From the NCBI RefSeq assembly GCF_030378205.1, contig NZ_CP127385.1:3388001-3452000 (forward strand): a DNA stretch of 64,000 bases. Reading direction: 5' to 3'. The position numbers were made by a program, and so were the translations under genes. Below, one piece after another: positions 1 through 8,434 of the stretch; within the stretch, counting starts at the first letter, position 1; each line of letters starts with the position of its first letter. The notes under the pieces were generated by a model, which was given only the letters and a program-made list of their open reading frames with translations, searched no databases and had not been told where the DNA came from. Source of the stretch: Bradyrhizobium sp. NP1 (lineage in GTDB: Bacteria; Pseudomonadota; Alphaproteobacteria; Rhizobiales; Xanthobacteraceae).

Positions 1-11
1 CGTGAGCTGCG

Positions 12-740
12 TCAGGCGGCTGTCTCGGGCAGCCGCACGCCGGTCGCGCCGAAGACTTCCTCGAATGCCTGGCGGAGCGTGATGTCAACGTCGGCCAGGC
101 TGACCGGAAGGCCGAGATCGACCAGCGAGGTGACGCCGAAGCGGGGATCGGAAACCCCGCACGGCACGATCGCCGAAAAATGCGCTAGGTCCGGCTCGAC
201 ATTGATGGCGATGCCGTGGAACGACACCCAACGCTTCAGCCGCACCCCGATGGCGGCAATCTTGTCCTCGAAGCCTTCGCCCTTGTCGGGCCGCCGGACC
301 CAGACGCCGACGCGGTCCTCACGCCGCTCGCCGCGCACGTTGAAATGCGCCAGCGTGCGGATGATCCATTCCTCGAGGCCGGCCACGAAGGCGCGCACGT
401 CCGGCTGCCGCCGCTTCAGGTCGAGCATCACATAGGCCACGCGCTGGCCGGGCCCGTGATAGGTGATCTGGCCGCCGCGGCCGGTCTGGAAGGTGGGAAA
501 GCGGGGATCGAGCAGGTCCGACGCCCTGCCGCTGGTGCCGGAGGTGTAGAGCGGGGGGTGCTCCAGCAGCCACACCAGTTCCGGCGCTTCCCCGGCCGCG
601 ATCGCCGCCACCCGCGATTCCATCGCCGCGACCGCCTCGGGATAGGGAACCGGCCGGTCCGAGACGCGCCATTCCACGCCTTCCGGCCGGTTCAGGGTCG
701 CAAATCGCGTCAAATCAAGGTTTTGGCGGTCATTAACCAT
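12..740 (-). CDS. lipB: Octanoyltransferase (lipoate biosynthesis)
   Basis: Transfers octanoyl from acyl carrier protein to lipoyl domains of 2-oxoacid dehydrogenases and GcvH in the cytoplasm. The 242-residue product carries the family block [12 protein letters not shown] near residue 88, the catalytic lysine in KIAAIG (K160) and the catalytic cysteine in VPCGVSDP (C194). The 34-residue spacing between them is the one I recall for E. coli LipB. Length is usual for the family. The ATG at 740 is the first in frame and overlaps a TTAACCAT motif. Divergent from the FliN-like gene. Confidence 0.95.
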   Translation of the reverse strand: MVNDRQNLDLTRFATLNRPEGVEWRVSDRPVPYPEAVAAMESRVAAIAAGEAPELVWLLEHPPLYTSGTSGRASDLLDPRFPTFQTGRGGQITYHGPGQRVAYVMLDLKRRQPDVRAFVAGLEEWIIRTLAHFNVRGERREDRVGVWVRRPDKGEGFEDKIAAIGVRLKRWVSFHGIAINVEPDLAHFSAIVPCGVSDPRFGVTSLVDLGLPVSLADVDITLRQAFEEVFGATGVRLPETAA

Positions 741-747
741 CGGCTAA
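733..747. promoter_or_regulatory. Possible CtrA-like site (TTAA-N7-CTAA)
   Basis: TTAA, seven bases, then CTAA: one mismatch from the alphaproteobacterial CtrA consensus TTAA-N7-TTAA. The left half reads TTAACCAT, a known CtrA half-site. It lies at the lipB start codon and about 60 bp before the FliN-like gene, so control of the latter is conceivable. Motif match only. Confidence 0.3.
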
Positions 748-805
748 CCATAACGTGGTGATCTCCTGGGTAGCAATTGTGCAGTCCTCGTGCGGCGGTA
801 GTGAA

Positions 806-1048
806 GTGCCAACCCTCGATAAAGTCACCGTAGACCTGATGGTGGTCCTTGGGACCACCACCATGCCGATCCATCAGGTAATGCGGCTTTCCCGCGGCGC
901 CATCATCGAACTGGACGCGACCGAGGCCGACGAGGTCAAGGTGCTGGCCAACAGCCTGCCGGTTGCGAGCGGCGTGGTGCTGGTCGACCGCAACCGAATC
1001 GCCGTCGAAGTCAAGCAGATGCTGCCGCGGCTGCCGGGCACCCGCTGA
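806..1048 (+). CDS. FliN/SpoA-domain flagellar motor switch-like protein
   Basis: A small SpoA (surface presentation of antigens) domain protein of about 80 residues. The string VTVDLMVVLGTTTMPIHQV, then LSRGAIIELD and VASGVVLVDRNRIAV, follow the FliN C-terminal domain pattern (hydrophobic strand, LG-T, RG-IIELD, NG/G-VV). I chose the GTG at 806 because homology starts there; an ATG at 755 would add 17 residues of poor character. FliN normally sits in a flagellar operon, but no flagellar gene is near, so it may be a paralogue. A C-ring role is inferred from the family. Confidence 0.72.
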   Translation: MPTLDKVTVDLMVVLGTTTMPIHQVMRLSRGAIIELDATEADEVKVLANSLPVASGVVLVDRNRIAVEVKQMLPRLPGTR

Positions 1049-1162
1049 TCGCGCCGCTCGCGGCAAAAAAGCCTGCCAGTGCGGCCTTGTCCGGCAACTT
1101 TCGATTTGTTACATCGGCGCCGTGATCCGGCCGGGTCCGGGGACCCGGGTCGGCCGACCTTA

Positions 1163-1247
1163 GCGCTCGTGGCGGAATTGGTAGACGCGCTGCCTTGAGG
1201 TGGCAGTGAGTAACATCGTGGGGGTTCGAGTCCCTCCGAGCGCACCA
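1163..1247 (+). tRNA. tRNA-Leu (anticodon GAG)
   Basis: The acceptor stem GCGCTCG (1163-1169) pairs with CGAGCGC (1237-1243), followed by discriminator A and an encoded CCA (1245-1247). The anticodon stem CTGCC/GGCAG encloses loop TTGAGGT, giving anticodon GAG. A long variable arm and a T-loop GGTTCGAGTCC are present, as expected for a class II leucine tRNA. It is intact, and its 3' end forms the start of a 63-bp repeat copied at 3695. Confidence 0.96.
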
Positions 1248-1298
1248 TTTCCCCGCAGACGGAATTTTCCTGATATCGGCAGGCTGCATGCGGTTGGC
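1236..1298 (+). repeat. Direct repeat copy A, overlapping the tRNA-Leu 3' end (att-like)
   Basis: Positions 1236-1283 match 3695-3742 with three mismatches in 48 bases, and weaker identity runs on to 1298/3757. The repeat starts in the acceptor stem (CCGAGCGC) and includes the CCA tail, the pattern expected of a tRNA-borne attachment site. No integrase is encoded between the copies. Confidence 0.7.
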
Positions 1299-1363
1299 TC
1301 AACGGTAGCCCGAGCGCTTCTTCTGATGATCCGCGAGCATTGCGGGATCGTCAGCTTCCAGCG

Positions 1364-2269
1364 CTACAGCCGAGGCGCCTCTTTGCTTCGCTCCGCCAGC
1401 TTCACCATCAACTGGAGGGCCTGATTGGTTGGAGTCGGAATGCCCAGCTCGGTGCCTTTCCGCACCACGTAGCCGTTGAGAAAATCGATCTCGCTTGGTT
1501 TGCCGCGCGCGAGATCCTGCGCTGTTGATGACAGCTGGTTCGGCATGGCGGCGGGGATTTTCAATATCTGTTCCAGCAGATCTTCCGGCATCGATACGCC
1601 GCATGCACGGGCGACCATCACGACTTCCTGCACCGCCCTCGCCACGACATCCTTCGTACCTTCGACCTCCGACATCGGTCCGTAGGAGATGCCCGCGACG
1701 GCAGAAAGCGCGTTGTAGGCGCAGTTCGTGGCCAGCTTGCTCCACTGGATCCTTTCGATATCGTCTGAGATCGCCGTCTGGATGTCGGCTGCCTTGAGCG
1801 CTTGCGCCAGGGTCTCGCTCGCAGGCGAAGCGCCGATCACGAGCGCTCCGCCTCCGTGGTGCTTGATGTGGCCTGGCCCGGCCATTTCGCTGTCGACGTA
1901 GACCACGGCGGGAATGACAGGGTGGCCGGTGATGGCGCGGAGACGCTGGGGATTGTCGACACCGTTCTGAAGACTGAGAACCGACGCTTCCGTGCGCAGG
2001 CGTCCGACCAAAGACCGACCTGCTTCTTCGGTATCGGCAGACTTCACGCAGAAGAGCACCAACTCTGGTGAGCCGAGGGAGCTTGTATCCGTGGCCGCCC
2101 TGGCCGGCAAATACCCCTTGAAAAGTTGCGTATCCAGGAGAAGGCCATGCGCGTTGATCGCGTCGACGTGCGTTCGCCTGCCGATGAACGTCACGTCATG
2201 GCCGGCCCTCGCCAGCAGACCGCCATAATAGCACCCGACGGCCCCAGCCCCGACGACCGCGACTTGCAT
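1364..2269 (-). CDS. panE: 2-dehydropantoate 2-reductase (ketopantoate reductase)
   Basis: NADPH-dependent reduction of ketopantoate to pantoate, before PanC in pantothenate synthesis. The 301-residue product opens with MQVAVVGAGAVGCYYGG, the Rossmann nucleotide loop, and has NGVDNPQ, WSKLATNCAYNALSA (catalytic lysine) and KPSEIDFLNGYVV (glutamate motif). The ATG at 2269 has a GGGAGA ribosome site; an upstream in-frame extension to 2398 is unlikely. It lies inside the 2.46-kb segment bounded by the tRNA-linked direct repeat, away from panC at 19 kb. Members of this family sometimes act on other 2-oxoacids. Confidence 0.88.
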   Translation of the reverse strand: MQVAVVGAGAVGCYYGGLLARAGHDVTFIGRRTHVDAINAHGLLLDTQLFKGYLPARAATDTSSLGSPELVLFCVKSADTEEAGRSLVGRLRTEASVLSLQNGVDNPQRLRAITGHPVIPAVVYVDSEMAGPGHIKHHGGGALVIGASPASETLAQALKAADIQTAISDDIERIQWSKLATNCAYNALSAVAGISYGPMSEVEGTKDVVARAVQEVVMVARACGVSMPEDLLEQILKIPAAMPNQLSSTAQDLARGKPSEIDFLNGYVVRKGTELGIPTPTNQALQLMVKLAERSKEAPRL

Positions 2270-2463
2270 GCTTGTCTCCCGTGTTAGGCTGAGGCAACTC
2301 GGAATACCCAATCCGAAGAGATGGTTCAATTCACAGACAGTGTCGTACTCGACCTGTCGGGTTGGTGTTCCGGTGGGCTCTATTTTTTTCGGTCCCACGT
2401 GAACTAGATCACAGCCGCCGCGCCCGGGCCGTCGCAGAATGCAGATCGCGGAGGGCTCAAGTC

Positions 2464-2688
2464 ATGCCCCCACCGTTTGCGAAAATCCCACGACGTATCA
2501 AATTCGACGTGATGGTCCTTGTGGTCGGAGCGGTTGTCATGCTCGCGACCGCTCTGTGGTCAGAGCCCGCCAGGGACGGCATTGTTCAGCGCGCGGCTCA
2601 TAGTGCTCAGTCGGCGGGCCACCTGCTGTGGCACTATGTGACCGAGCGCAAGAAGGTCCCCATGCCCAAGTTAAAAGCTCCACTTTAG
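2464..2688 (+). CDS. Small single-pass membrane protein, unknown
   Basis: 74 residues from the ATG at 2464, preceded by a GGAGGG ribosome site. A basic N-terminus (KIPRRIKFD) is followed by a hydrophobic segment, MVLVVGAVVMLATALW (about residues 17-32), then a polar tail ending in KKVPMPKLKAPL. I do not recognise a family. Located inside the direct-repeat-bounded segment. Confidence 0.5.
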   Translation: MPPPFAKIPRRIKFDVMVLVVGAVVMLATALWSEPARDGIVQRAAHSAQSAGHLLWHYVTERKKVPMPKLKAPL

Positions 2689-2908
2689 AGGCGGGATCGA
2701 AGCCCGCGCCCTAGCGGCCGCATTATGTGGAAAACTCGCCGATATTTTGTGCCGGCGGCTGTGTCGTGGCTGCCACTGAAGCTCAGAAAAGGGCGCACAC
2801 ACCCGAAGATGCCGCGACGAAACCATTTTCCCGGAGCGATGAAACCATCCTGAAACGCCGAGCTCTTATTAAGGCACGAGCAGCTCGCAGACCGGAAGGG
2901 TAAGTTCG

Positions 2909-2995
2909 ATGTTTGAGTTAGCCTCTGCGTTAATTGCATTGTTCAGCGCCGGTATTTTCCTGGCGCATGCGGTCGAGGCCTATCACGCCCAATAG
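2909..2995 (+). CDS. 28-residue hydrophobic small protein
   Basis: An ATG at 2909 with a GGAAGGG ribosome site opens a 28-codon frame beginning MFELASALIALFSAGIF and ending in TAG at 2993-2995. One hydrophobic helix with a short tail containing HAVEAYHAQ. From memory, similar tiny proteins recur in Bradyrhizobium; function unknown. Support is the ribosome site plus the coherent helix. Confidence 0.5.
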   Translation: MFELASALIALFSAGIFLAHAVEAYHAQ

Positions 2996-3051
2996 AAAGA
3001 GCGGGACCGAAGCTCCGAACCCACGGCCCGGTTCGTTGCCCGCAAACAACT

Positions 3052-3306
3052 TTAGTAGACGTGGCGATAACGTCGTCCCGCGGGCACTGGCGTGCTCCCA
3101 AAATAGGGGTTGATGACGCACTGAGCCGCGCGGCCCGACGCAGACATGTTGCATTGGGGCAGCGACGTGTAGCGGCATTCGTAATAGTTCGCTCCCCGGG
3201 TATACACGTGCAGGCAAACCGGATAAGCCGGATTGTATGTCTGGGCCGCCGCCGGCGCTATTGAGACCGTCCCGATCGCCAAAGTCGCAAAGGCCAGAAT
3301 GCGCAT
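3052..3306 (-). CDS. DUF3551 family secreted small protein
   Basis: 84 residues with a signal peptide (MRILAFATLAIGTVSIAPAAAQ) followed by a cysteine-rich mature part: YPVCLHVY, YYECRYTSLPQCNMSASGRAAQC and NPYFG. This is the DUF3551 pattern, a family expanded in Bradyrhizobium. The four cysteines probably form disulfides in the periplasm. Function unknown. A ribosome site AGGAGG precedes the start. Confidence 0.82.
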   Translation of the reverse strand: MRILAFATLAIGTVSIAPAAAQTYNPAYPVCLHVYTRGANYYECRYTSLPQCNMSASGRAAQCVINPYFGSTPVPAGRRYRHVY

Positions 3307-3482
3307 CAGAACCTCCTTGGGAATTGGCGGCTCGGGTAGCTCTGCGCTGACGCTGAAATAGGGATTGGCGCCGCAATCCCCCCAACTTTGCGCATTCGGT
3401 GCACATGCGGCGATAACCTCAATTGCACTCTAAAGACGCGGATCGATTGTATTTTGTGGTGCCCTCAATCGAGGAACCGACG

Positions 3483-3614
3483 ATGAAGGATCGGCCGCTG
3501 GTCAGATCACGTGTTTTGCATCCGAACTACGTCAATCCAGACGGCGCAACTGGCGTGTCCGCGGGCGGATACTTGTGGAACGGAAGGAGCGCCTCCGAGT
3601 GGGGTGGCGGCTAG
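3483..3614 (+). CDS. Small hypothetical protein
   Basis: 43 residues from the ATG at 3483, which has a GAGGAA ribosome site; an upstream in-frame start at 3423 is less likely. Sequence MKDRPLVRSRVLHPN then a Gly-rich end (GVSAGGYLWNGRSASEWGGG). No family recognised. It is the last frame before the right copy of the direct repeat. Confidence 0.4.
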   Translation: MKDRPLVRSRVLHPNYVNPDGATGVSAGGYLWNGRSASEWGGG

Positions 3615-3694
3615 TTCACTTGCTATAAGCCGTAAATGCATTTTGCTTAATTCATCTCTATAAGAAATTGAAATTGCTGTCATATTCGACGTGG

Positions 3695-3757
3695 CCGAGC
3701 GCGCCATTTCCCCGCAGACGGCATTTTCCCGATATCGGCAGGGCGAACGCGGTCGGC
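3695..3757 (+). repeat. Direct repeat copy B (att-like, right end)
   Basis: Second copy of the sequence at 1236-1298, offset 2459 bp. It keeps CCGAGCGC and GCCATTTCCCCGCAGACGG but has GCGCC in place of GCACC, so the tRNA CCA is not reconstituted. Together with copy A it brackets panE and several small genes. Confidence 0.7.
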
Positions 3758-3802
3758 AAAAGCGCCTGCGCGCGATCGGCAGCGAATCGTGGCGCCGCTT
3801 GG

Positions 3803-4060
3803 TCAGCCCGAGCCGTCGCCGAGTCCATATTGCTCATAGATGCGCAATGGGTCGATTTCGGGAAACAGCCGGCACTTGGCCTGCGCCAGATGCAGCGTGA
3901 CGGCGGCGGCGTCGCGCCCGTTGGCGAGCAGCTTGCGGATATCCTCCATATGCGCCCGCGGCTGATGCTTGGGCGGAAGCTGCTCGAGCGCGACGAAGGC
4001 CGTGGCGAGCGCCTCCGTGACAACCCATTCGTCGTGGCCCGTGATTCCCTTGCGCGGCAT
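3803..4060 (-). CDS. Conserved hypothetical protein (85 residues)
   Basis: An 85-residue acidic-to-neutral soluble protein starting MPRKGITGHDEWVV, with a predicted helical middle (ALATAFVALEQLP) and LAQAKCRLFPEIDPLRIY. Coding character is good in this frame and poor in the overlapping ones. No domain recognised. It lies just right of the direct repeat, upstream of the Bug-family gene on the same strand. Confidence 0.5.
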   Translation of the reverse strand: MPRKGITGHDEWVVTEALATAFVALEQLPPKHQPRAHMEDIRKLLANGRDAAAVTLHLAQAKCRLFPEIDPLRIYEQYGLGDGSG

Positions 4061-4146
4061 CGGCTCACTCCACGTCTCAAGTGGCGCGCATCATCCTAGC
4101 TCAGCCGCGCGCGAACCGCCATTCGATGCAGTGACGGTCGGCGTCG

Positions 4147-5121
4147 CTATTCCACCCGGATGCCGGTGGACTTCACCACGGCTGACCACTTTTCGGTTTC
4201 CTCCGACATCAGCCTGCCGAATGCGGCCGGCGGACTCGGCAGCGGATCGCCGCCGATTGCAGCAAAGCGCGCCTCCATGGCGTCGTCGGCAAACGCGGCG
4301 TTGATCTCGCGGTTCAGGCGATCGACGATGTCGGCGGGCGTCTTGGTCGGCACGGCGATGCCGTACCACTGGCTCGCCTCATAGCCGGGCAGGGCGGTTG
4401 CAATCGTCGGCAGATCCTTCAACAGCTCGGCGCCGGAGGCCGCGGTCGTCGCCAGCGCGCGCAGCCTGCCGATGCGGATATAGTCGGCCGTGCCGGGGGC
4501 GGCGGCGAACAGCACCTCGACCTGTCCGGCTATGAGGTCGGACAGGGCCTGGCTCTGGCCGCGATAGGGGATGTGGACCATGCGGGTCCCCGCCATGGAA
4601 TTGAACAATTCGCCCGCCATATGCGGTGCGCTGCCGGTGCCGGCGGAAGCCATGTTGATCTTGCCCGGGCTGGCCTTGGCGTAGGCGATCAGTTCGGCGA
4701 GCGTCGTCACGGGCAGGGACGGGTGGACAAGCAGCACCATCGGCACGCGGATGACGCCGGCCACGGCTGCGATGTCGCGCAGAAACACGAAATTCAGCTT
4801 GGGATAAAGCGTCGCATTGACGGCATTGGGCACGGTCGCGAGCAGCAGCGTGTAGCCGTCGGGGGCTGCGTTGACGACCGCTTCGGTGGCGATGTTGCCG
4901 TCCGCGCCGGTGCGGTTTTCCACCACGAAGGGCTGGCCAAGCCGTTCCGACAGCCACTGGCCGATCAGCCGCGCGGCGATATCGACGCCGCCACCCGCCG
5001 CAAAGCCGGCGATGATGCGCACCGGCCGGCCCGGATAGGGAGCCTGCGCGACCGCCGCGCCGGGCAAGGCGGCTAGCGCGCCAGCGCCGGCCAGGAATGC
5101 AAGGGCATTGCGTCGTTTCAT
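4147..5121 (-). CDS. Bug-family tripartite tricarboxylate transporter substrate-binding protein
   Basis: A periplasmic solute receptor of the TctC/Bug family that captures carboxylates for a TctAB-type transporter. The 324-residue product starts MKRRNALAFLAGAGALAALPGAAVAQ (signal peptide, possibly Tat-assisted), then YPGRPVRIIAGFAAGGGVDIAARLIGQ, the conserved N-terminal Bug block, and VENRTGADGNIATEAV. The ATG at 5121 starts at the signal peptide; upstream codons are not protein-like. No membrane subunits are adjacent, as is common for this large family, so the ligand cannot be told. Confidence 0.92.
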   Translation of the reverse strand: MKRRNALAFLAGAGALAALPGAAVAQAPYPGRPVRIIAGFAAGGGVDIAARLIGQWLSERLGQPFVVENRTGADGNIATEAVVNAAPDGYTLLLATVPNAVNATLYPKLNFVFLRDIAAVAGVIRVPMVLLVHPSLPVTTLAELIAYAKASPGKINMASAGTGSAPHMAGELFNSMAGTRMVHIPYRGQSQALSDLIAGQVEVLFAAAPGTADYIRIGRLRALATTAASGAELLKDLPTIATALPGYEASQWYGIAVPTKTPADIVDRLNREINAAFADDAMEARFAAIGGDPLPSPPAAFGRLMSEETEKWSAVVKSTGIRVE

Positions 5122-5462
5122 GATCGTCACGGCCGTATCGTCTCCCGAACCAAGCGAGCAGGTCGATCGCAGGCTGCCCAGAATGCAATCCGCACGAAGC
5201 TCCCGGCCCGGTTCCATTTCCGCACGGTCGCAATTTGCCATGGGGCATCTTGCAATGTGACCGCGCCCCGGTAAAAGGCCGGGACGCGCAGGCGCCTCCA
5301 ACTGGCGGGCTGCCGATCCGCGCTCGAGCATCACGGCTGTAACAATGTCAGCGTAGATCGACACGCGTTCACGTCCGGTCGGCCATCCGGCCTGCCCGGA
5401 GCGATCCCCAGTCGCGTTCCGACCGACTGCCCACCTCACCGATCCCATCGACCGGAGCGCGC
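5122..5462. other. Intergenic, 341 bp, divergent promoter space
   Basis: Lies between the Bug-family gene (leftward) and the small membrane protein gene (rightward). I see no convincing frame, repeat, terminator or clear sigma-70 pair in it. Confidence 0.5.
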
Positions 5463-5837
5463 ATGAGTCTTCTGAGCTTCGTCTACCGCTTCCTCTCCAA
5501 TTTCGCGTTCCTGGCGCTGGTCTATTTCAGCCTCAACTTCATGGAGAAGTACAACAACCGCGCCATCCTCGCCATCCTGGTGCTGGTCTATGCCGGCATG
5601 CGCGCGGCTTCCGCGCTGCGCTCGTTCTATTTCTTCCAGAAGATCGAGCGGCTGGAAGTCGAGACGCGGCGGCTGATGTCGGTGGTCACCGAGGGCGGTG
5701 GCACGATCGGCGCACGCAAGCAGACGGTTATCGACGTCAGCCTGCTGCGCCGCGACGGCGAGCTGAAAGCCTACATGGATCTGTTCTTCCTGGCCTGCGT
5801 GGTCCTGCTTTGCGTCGCCAAGATCGTGACCGACTAG
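5463..5837 (+). CDS. Small integral membrane protein, unknown
   Basis: 124 residues with hydrophobic segments at about 9-27 and 34-52, a charged cytosolic stretch (KIERLEVETRRLMSVV) and a C-terminal helix DLFFLACVVLLCVAKIV. Conserved-looking but not assigned to a family by me. It precedes the SGNH/MBOAT pair in the same direction with a 102-bp gap, so it could belong to that unit. Confidence 0.72.
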   Translation: MSLLSFVYRFLSNFAFLALVYFSLNFMEKYNNRAILAILVLVYAGMRAASALRSFYFFQKIERLEVETRRLMSVVTEGGGTIGARKQTVIDVSLLRRDGELKAYMDLFFLACVVLLCVAKIVTD

Positions 5838-5939
5838 CGGTCCGATTCCAACATTCCGCGGTCGGCCGGCCTCGATTGACATGCGCAACCCGCTCGCCAA
5901 AACTCGCGCGCTTCGTTGGCCGGTTCCACTGCGTCGATC

Positions 5940-6926
5940 ATGAGCCTGACCGCTGTTCACCTCTCACCCGCGTCGTCGCGCGCCTCTGCCGCGGCGTCAC
6001 GCTGGATCGTCGGCAGCCTCGTGCTGAGCGCGGTGCTTTGGCTCATCGCGCTCGCCGGTTTGCTCGCGCTTGCCAAGCGCGTCCATGACGACATTCCCGC
6101 CTCGCTTGCCGCCAATCTGCCGCTCTTGAAAACAAGTCCGGTGCTGATCTTCGGCGGGGAGAGCCGCACCGCCTATCAGGTCGATCCGGCGCTCGCCGCG
6201 GAATTGATCGGAAAGCCACCCGGTGCCGCGGTCAACATCGCCTATGACGCCGGCGAGCCGCTCGCCATGCTTGCGGTGATGCGCCAGATGCCGGAGCGCT
6301 TCCGCGAGGCGCATACCGTTGTGAGCGTGGCGCCGTTCCTGTTCAATGAGGGGGTGCGGTCGGCCGCGGTCTATCCGCTCGACGTCGCCGCGCGGCTCAG
6401 TGTCGTCGAACTGATGCGCACGTTCCTGCCGCTGCGGATCGGCACGCTGATCCGCTTCGTTCGCGAAGCCTTTGCGGCCCGGCTTGCGGCGGACGAGGAC
6501 GTCGCCGATCTCGGCGCCGCGCCGCCTGGCTTCGGTCTGCGGATCCTCGCCCGTACCCAGCCGGAAGACCGCTGGCCCGCCGACATCGGTTCGCATGCGC
6601 ACTACGCCGGCTGGGACATGTCCGGACCGAAGGCCAAGTTCAGCATTGCGGCGCTGTGCGACATGACCAGGCTGACGCGCAAGCTGACGGTCGTGATACC
6701 GCCCTGGGCGCCGCGCTATGACCCGGCGTCGGACGCGGCATGGCGCGAAAGGGATGACCAGTACGCGAACCTTGTTCGCGACGCCGGCCAGCGCTGCGGC
6801 TTCGATGTGCTCGACATCAGGTCCATCCCGGATCTCGCGCAGCAAGACTACGCCGACGAGATGCACGTCAACGCCTCGGGCGTGACGATCTACACGCGGT
6901 ACCTCGTCTCAAAGCTGAACCCTTAA
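5940..6926 (+). CDS. SGNH-like (AlgJ/AlgX-type) exported acyltransferase partner
   Basis: 328 residues, one N-terminal membrane helix (about 18-40) and a periplasmic domain. The nucleophile region reads FGGESRT in place of GDSL, and the C-terminal catalytic-type motif is DEMHVNASG (D-x-x-H), as in AlgJ/AlgX SGNH domains. The ATG at 5940 is preferred to a TTG at 5916. The next gene, five bases on, is an MBOAT acyltransferase; such pairs move acetyl groups across the membrane onto exported polysaccharides. The substrate is not evident. Confidence 0.75.
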   Translation: MSLTAVHLSPASSRASAAASRWIVGSLVLSAVLWLIALAGLLALAKRVHDDIPASLAANLPLLKTSPVLIFGGESRTAYQVDPALAAELIGKPPGAAVNIAYDAGEPLAMLAVMRQMPERFREAHTVVSVAPFLFNEGVRSAAVYPLDVAARLSVVELMRTFLPLRIGTLIRFVREAFAARLAADEDVADLGAAPPGFGLRILARTQPEDRWPADIGSHAHYAGWDMSGPKAKFSIAALCDMTRLTRKLTVVIPPWAPRYDPASDAAWRERDDQYANLVRDAGQRCGFDVLDIRSIPDLAQQDYADEMHVNASGVTIYTRYLVSKLNP

Positions 6927-6931
6927 AGCCC

Positions 6932-8434
6932 ATGCTGTTCAGCTCGTTCACCTTCGTCTTTCAGTTCCTGCCCGCGACCATCCTCGCCTTCGCGGCGGCA
7001 CGGCGCCATTCGCCGCGCGCCGGGATCATGGTGCTGGTTGGCGCGTCGCTGGTCTTCTACGGCGCCTGGCGGCCGGTCTATCTGCTGCTGTTCCTGGCCT
7101 CGGTGCTGGCGAACTTCTCGCTCGGATTGGCGATGGACGATCCCGCGCGGCGGCGCGTGGTCGGCATGACCGGCGTCGCGCTCAATCTGTCGCTCTTGTG
7201 CTTCTTCAAGTACACCAACTTTCTGCTCGACAATTTGCGCATGGTGAGCGGCGCCTCGCTGCCGTTCGCCGACATCGTGCTGCCGCTCGGCATCTCCTTC
7301 TTCACCTTCCAGCAGATCGCCTATCTGGTCGACGTGATGCGCGGTGCGAAAGTCGAGCGCGACATCGTCAGCTACACGCTGTTCGTGTCCTTCTTCCCGC
7401 ATCTGATCGCCGGCCCCCTCGTGCACCACGCCGAGATGATCCCGCAATTCAAGCGGGGACGTACCGGCCGCTCCGCGCTGCTTGCCGCGCGGGGGTCGGC
7501 GATCTTCGCCGCCGGCCTCTTCAAGAAGGTGTTCATTGCCGACAACCTGGCGCAGTTCGCCAATCCCGTGTTTGCCCATGTCGACGGCGGCGGCGCGGTG
7601 ACTGCGTCATGGGCGTGGCTGGCGACGCTCGCCTACACGCTGCAGATCTATTTCGATTTTTCCGGCTATTCCGACATGGCGATCGGGCTTGCGCTCATGT
7701 TCGGCATTCGCCTGCCGGTCAACTTCCGCTCGCCCTACAAGGCGACCTCGATCATCGATTTCTGGCGGCGCTGGCACATCACGCTGTCGCGCTTCCTGCG
7801 CGACTATCTCTACATCCCGCTTGGAGGCAACAGGCGCGGCGCGAGCCGACGCTATGCCAATCTGATGCTGACGATGCTGCTCGGCGGGCTCTGGCACGGG
7901 GCAGGGTGGAATTTCCTGGTGTGGGGCGGACTGCATGGCGCGTATCTCTGCGTCAACCACGTCTGGCTGATGTGGCGTCCCGAGAGAAAGCACCGGCCGT
8001 CGCCGACCTGGACAGGCCGGGCGTTTGGCTGGACGCTGACATTCATCGCCGTGGTCGTCGCCTGGGTGTTCTTTCGCGCCAGGACCATGGCGGGCGCAGG
8101 CCAGTTGCTGTGCGGGTTGGGAGGGGTTGCCGCGCGCGGCGACGCCTACGTGTCGCCGGGCATCCTGCGGGTGATGGACCTGCCGCTGATGGTCGGCGCG
8201 GAGCGGCTGTTGCTGATCGGATGGGGCGCGGCGCTGGTGGCGCTCGCCTTCGCGCTGCTGCTGCCGAACGTGCCGCAGATCTTCCGTTATCATGAATATC
8301 GCCGCGGCCCGGAATCGACCGCGCTGGTGCGATGGCGGCCGAATCTCGCCTGGGCCGTGCTGACGGCCGCAGCCTTCGTGGTCTCGCTGCTCGGCATGTG
8401 GCAGCGGGTCGAGTTTCTCTATTTCCAGTTCTAG
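6932..8434 (+). CDS. MBOAT family O-acyltransferase (AlgI-like)
   Basis: A 500-residue polytopic membrane protein that would transfer acetyl from a cytosolic donor for polysaccharide O-acetylation. Diagnostic stretches are LPLGISFFTFQQIAYLVDV, FFPHLIAGPLVHH, DFSGYSDMAIGLA, DFWRRWHITLSRFLRDYLY and GGLWHGAGWNFLVWGGLHG, which holds the conserved histidines. Length matches AlgI/DltB relatives. It runs with the SGNH partner upstream. No biosynthetic glycosyltransferases are near, so the polymer must be encoded elsewhere. Confidence 0.92.
   Translation: MLFSSFTFVFQFLPATILAFAAARRHSPRAGIMVLVGASLVFYGAWRPVYLLLFLASVLANFSLGLAMDDPARRRVVGMTGVALNLSLLCFFKYTNFLLDNLRMVSGASLPFADIVLPLGISFFTFQQIAYLVDVMRGAKVERDIVSYTLFVSFFPHLIAGPLVHHAEMIPQFKRGRTGRSALLAARGSAIFAAGLFKKVFIADNLAQFANPVFAHVDGGGAVTASWAWLATLAYTLQIYFDFSGYSDMAIGLALMFGIRLPVNFRSPYKATSIIDFWRRWHITLSRFLRDYLYIPLGGNRRGASRRYANLMLTMLLGGLWHGAGWNFLVWGGLHGAYLCVNHVWLMWRPERKHRPSPTWTGRAFGWTLTFIAVVVAWVFFRARTMAGAGQLLCGLGGVAARGDAYVSPGILRVMDLPLMVGAERLLLIGWGAALVALAFALLLPNVPQIFRYHEYRRGPESTALVRWRPNLAWAVLTAAAFVVSLLGMWQRVEFLYFQF

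Noticed and set aside
874..1302. Open frames across the minus strand of the tRNA-Leu (peptides with SEGLEPPRCYSLPP)
   Set aside because: This is the well-known spurious translation antisense to leucine tRNAs; the tRNA itself explains the sequence.
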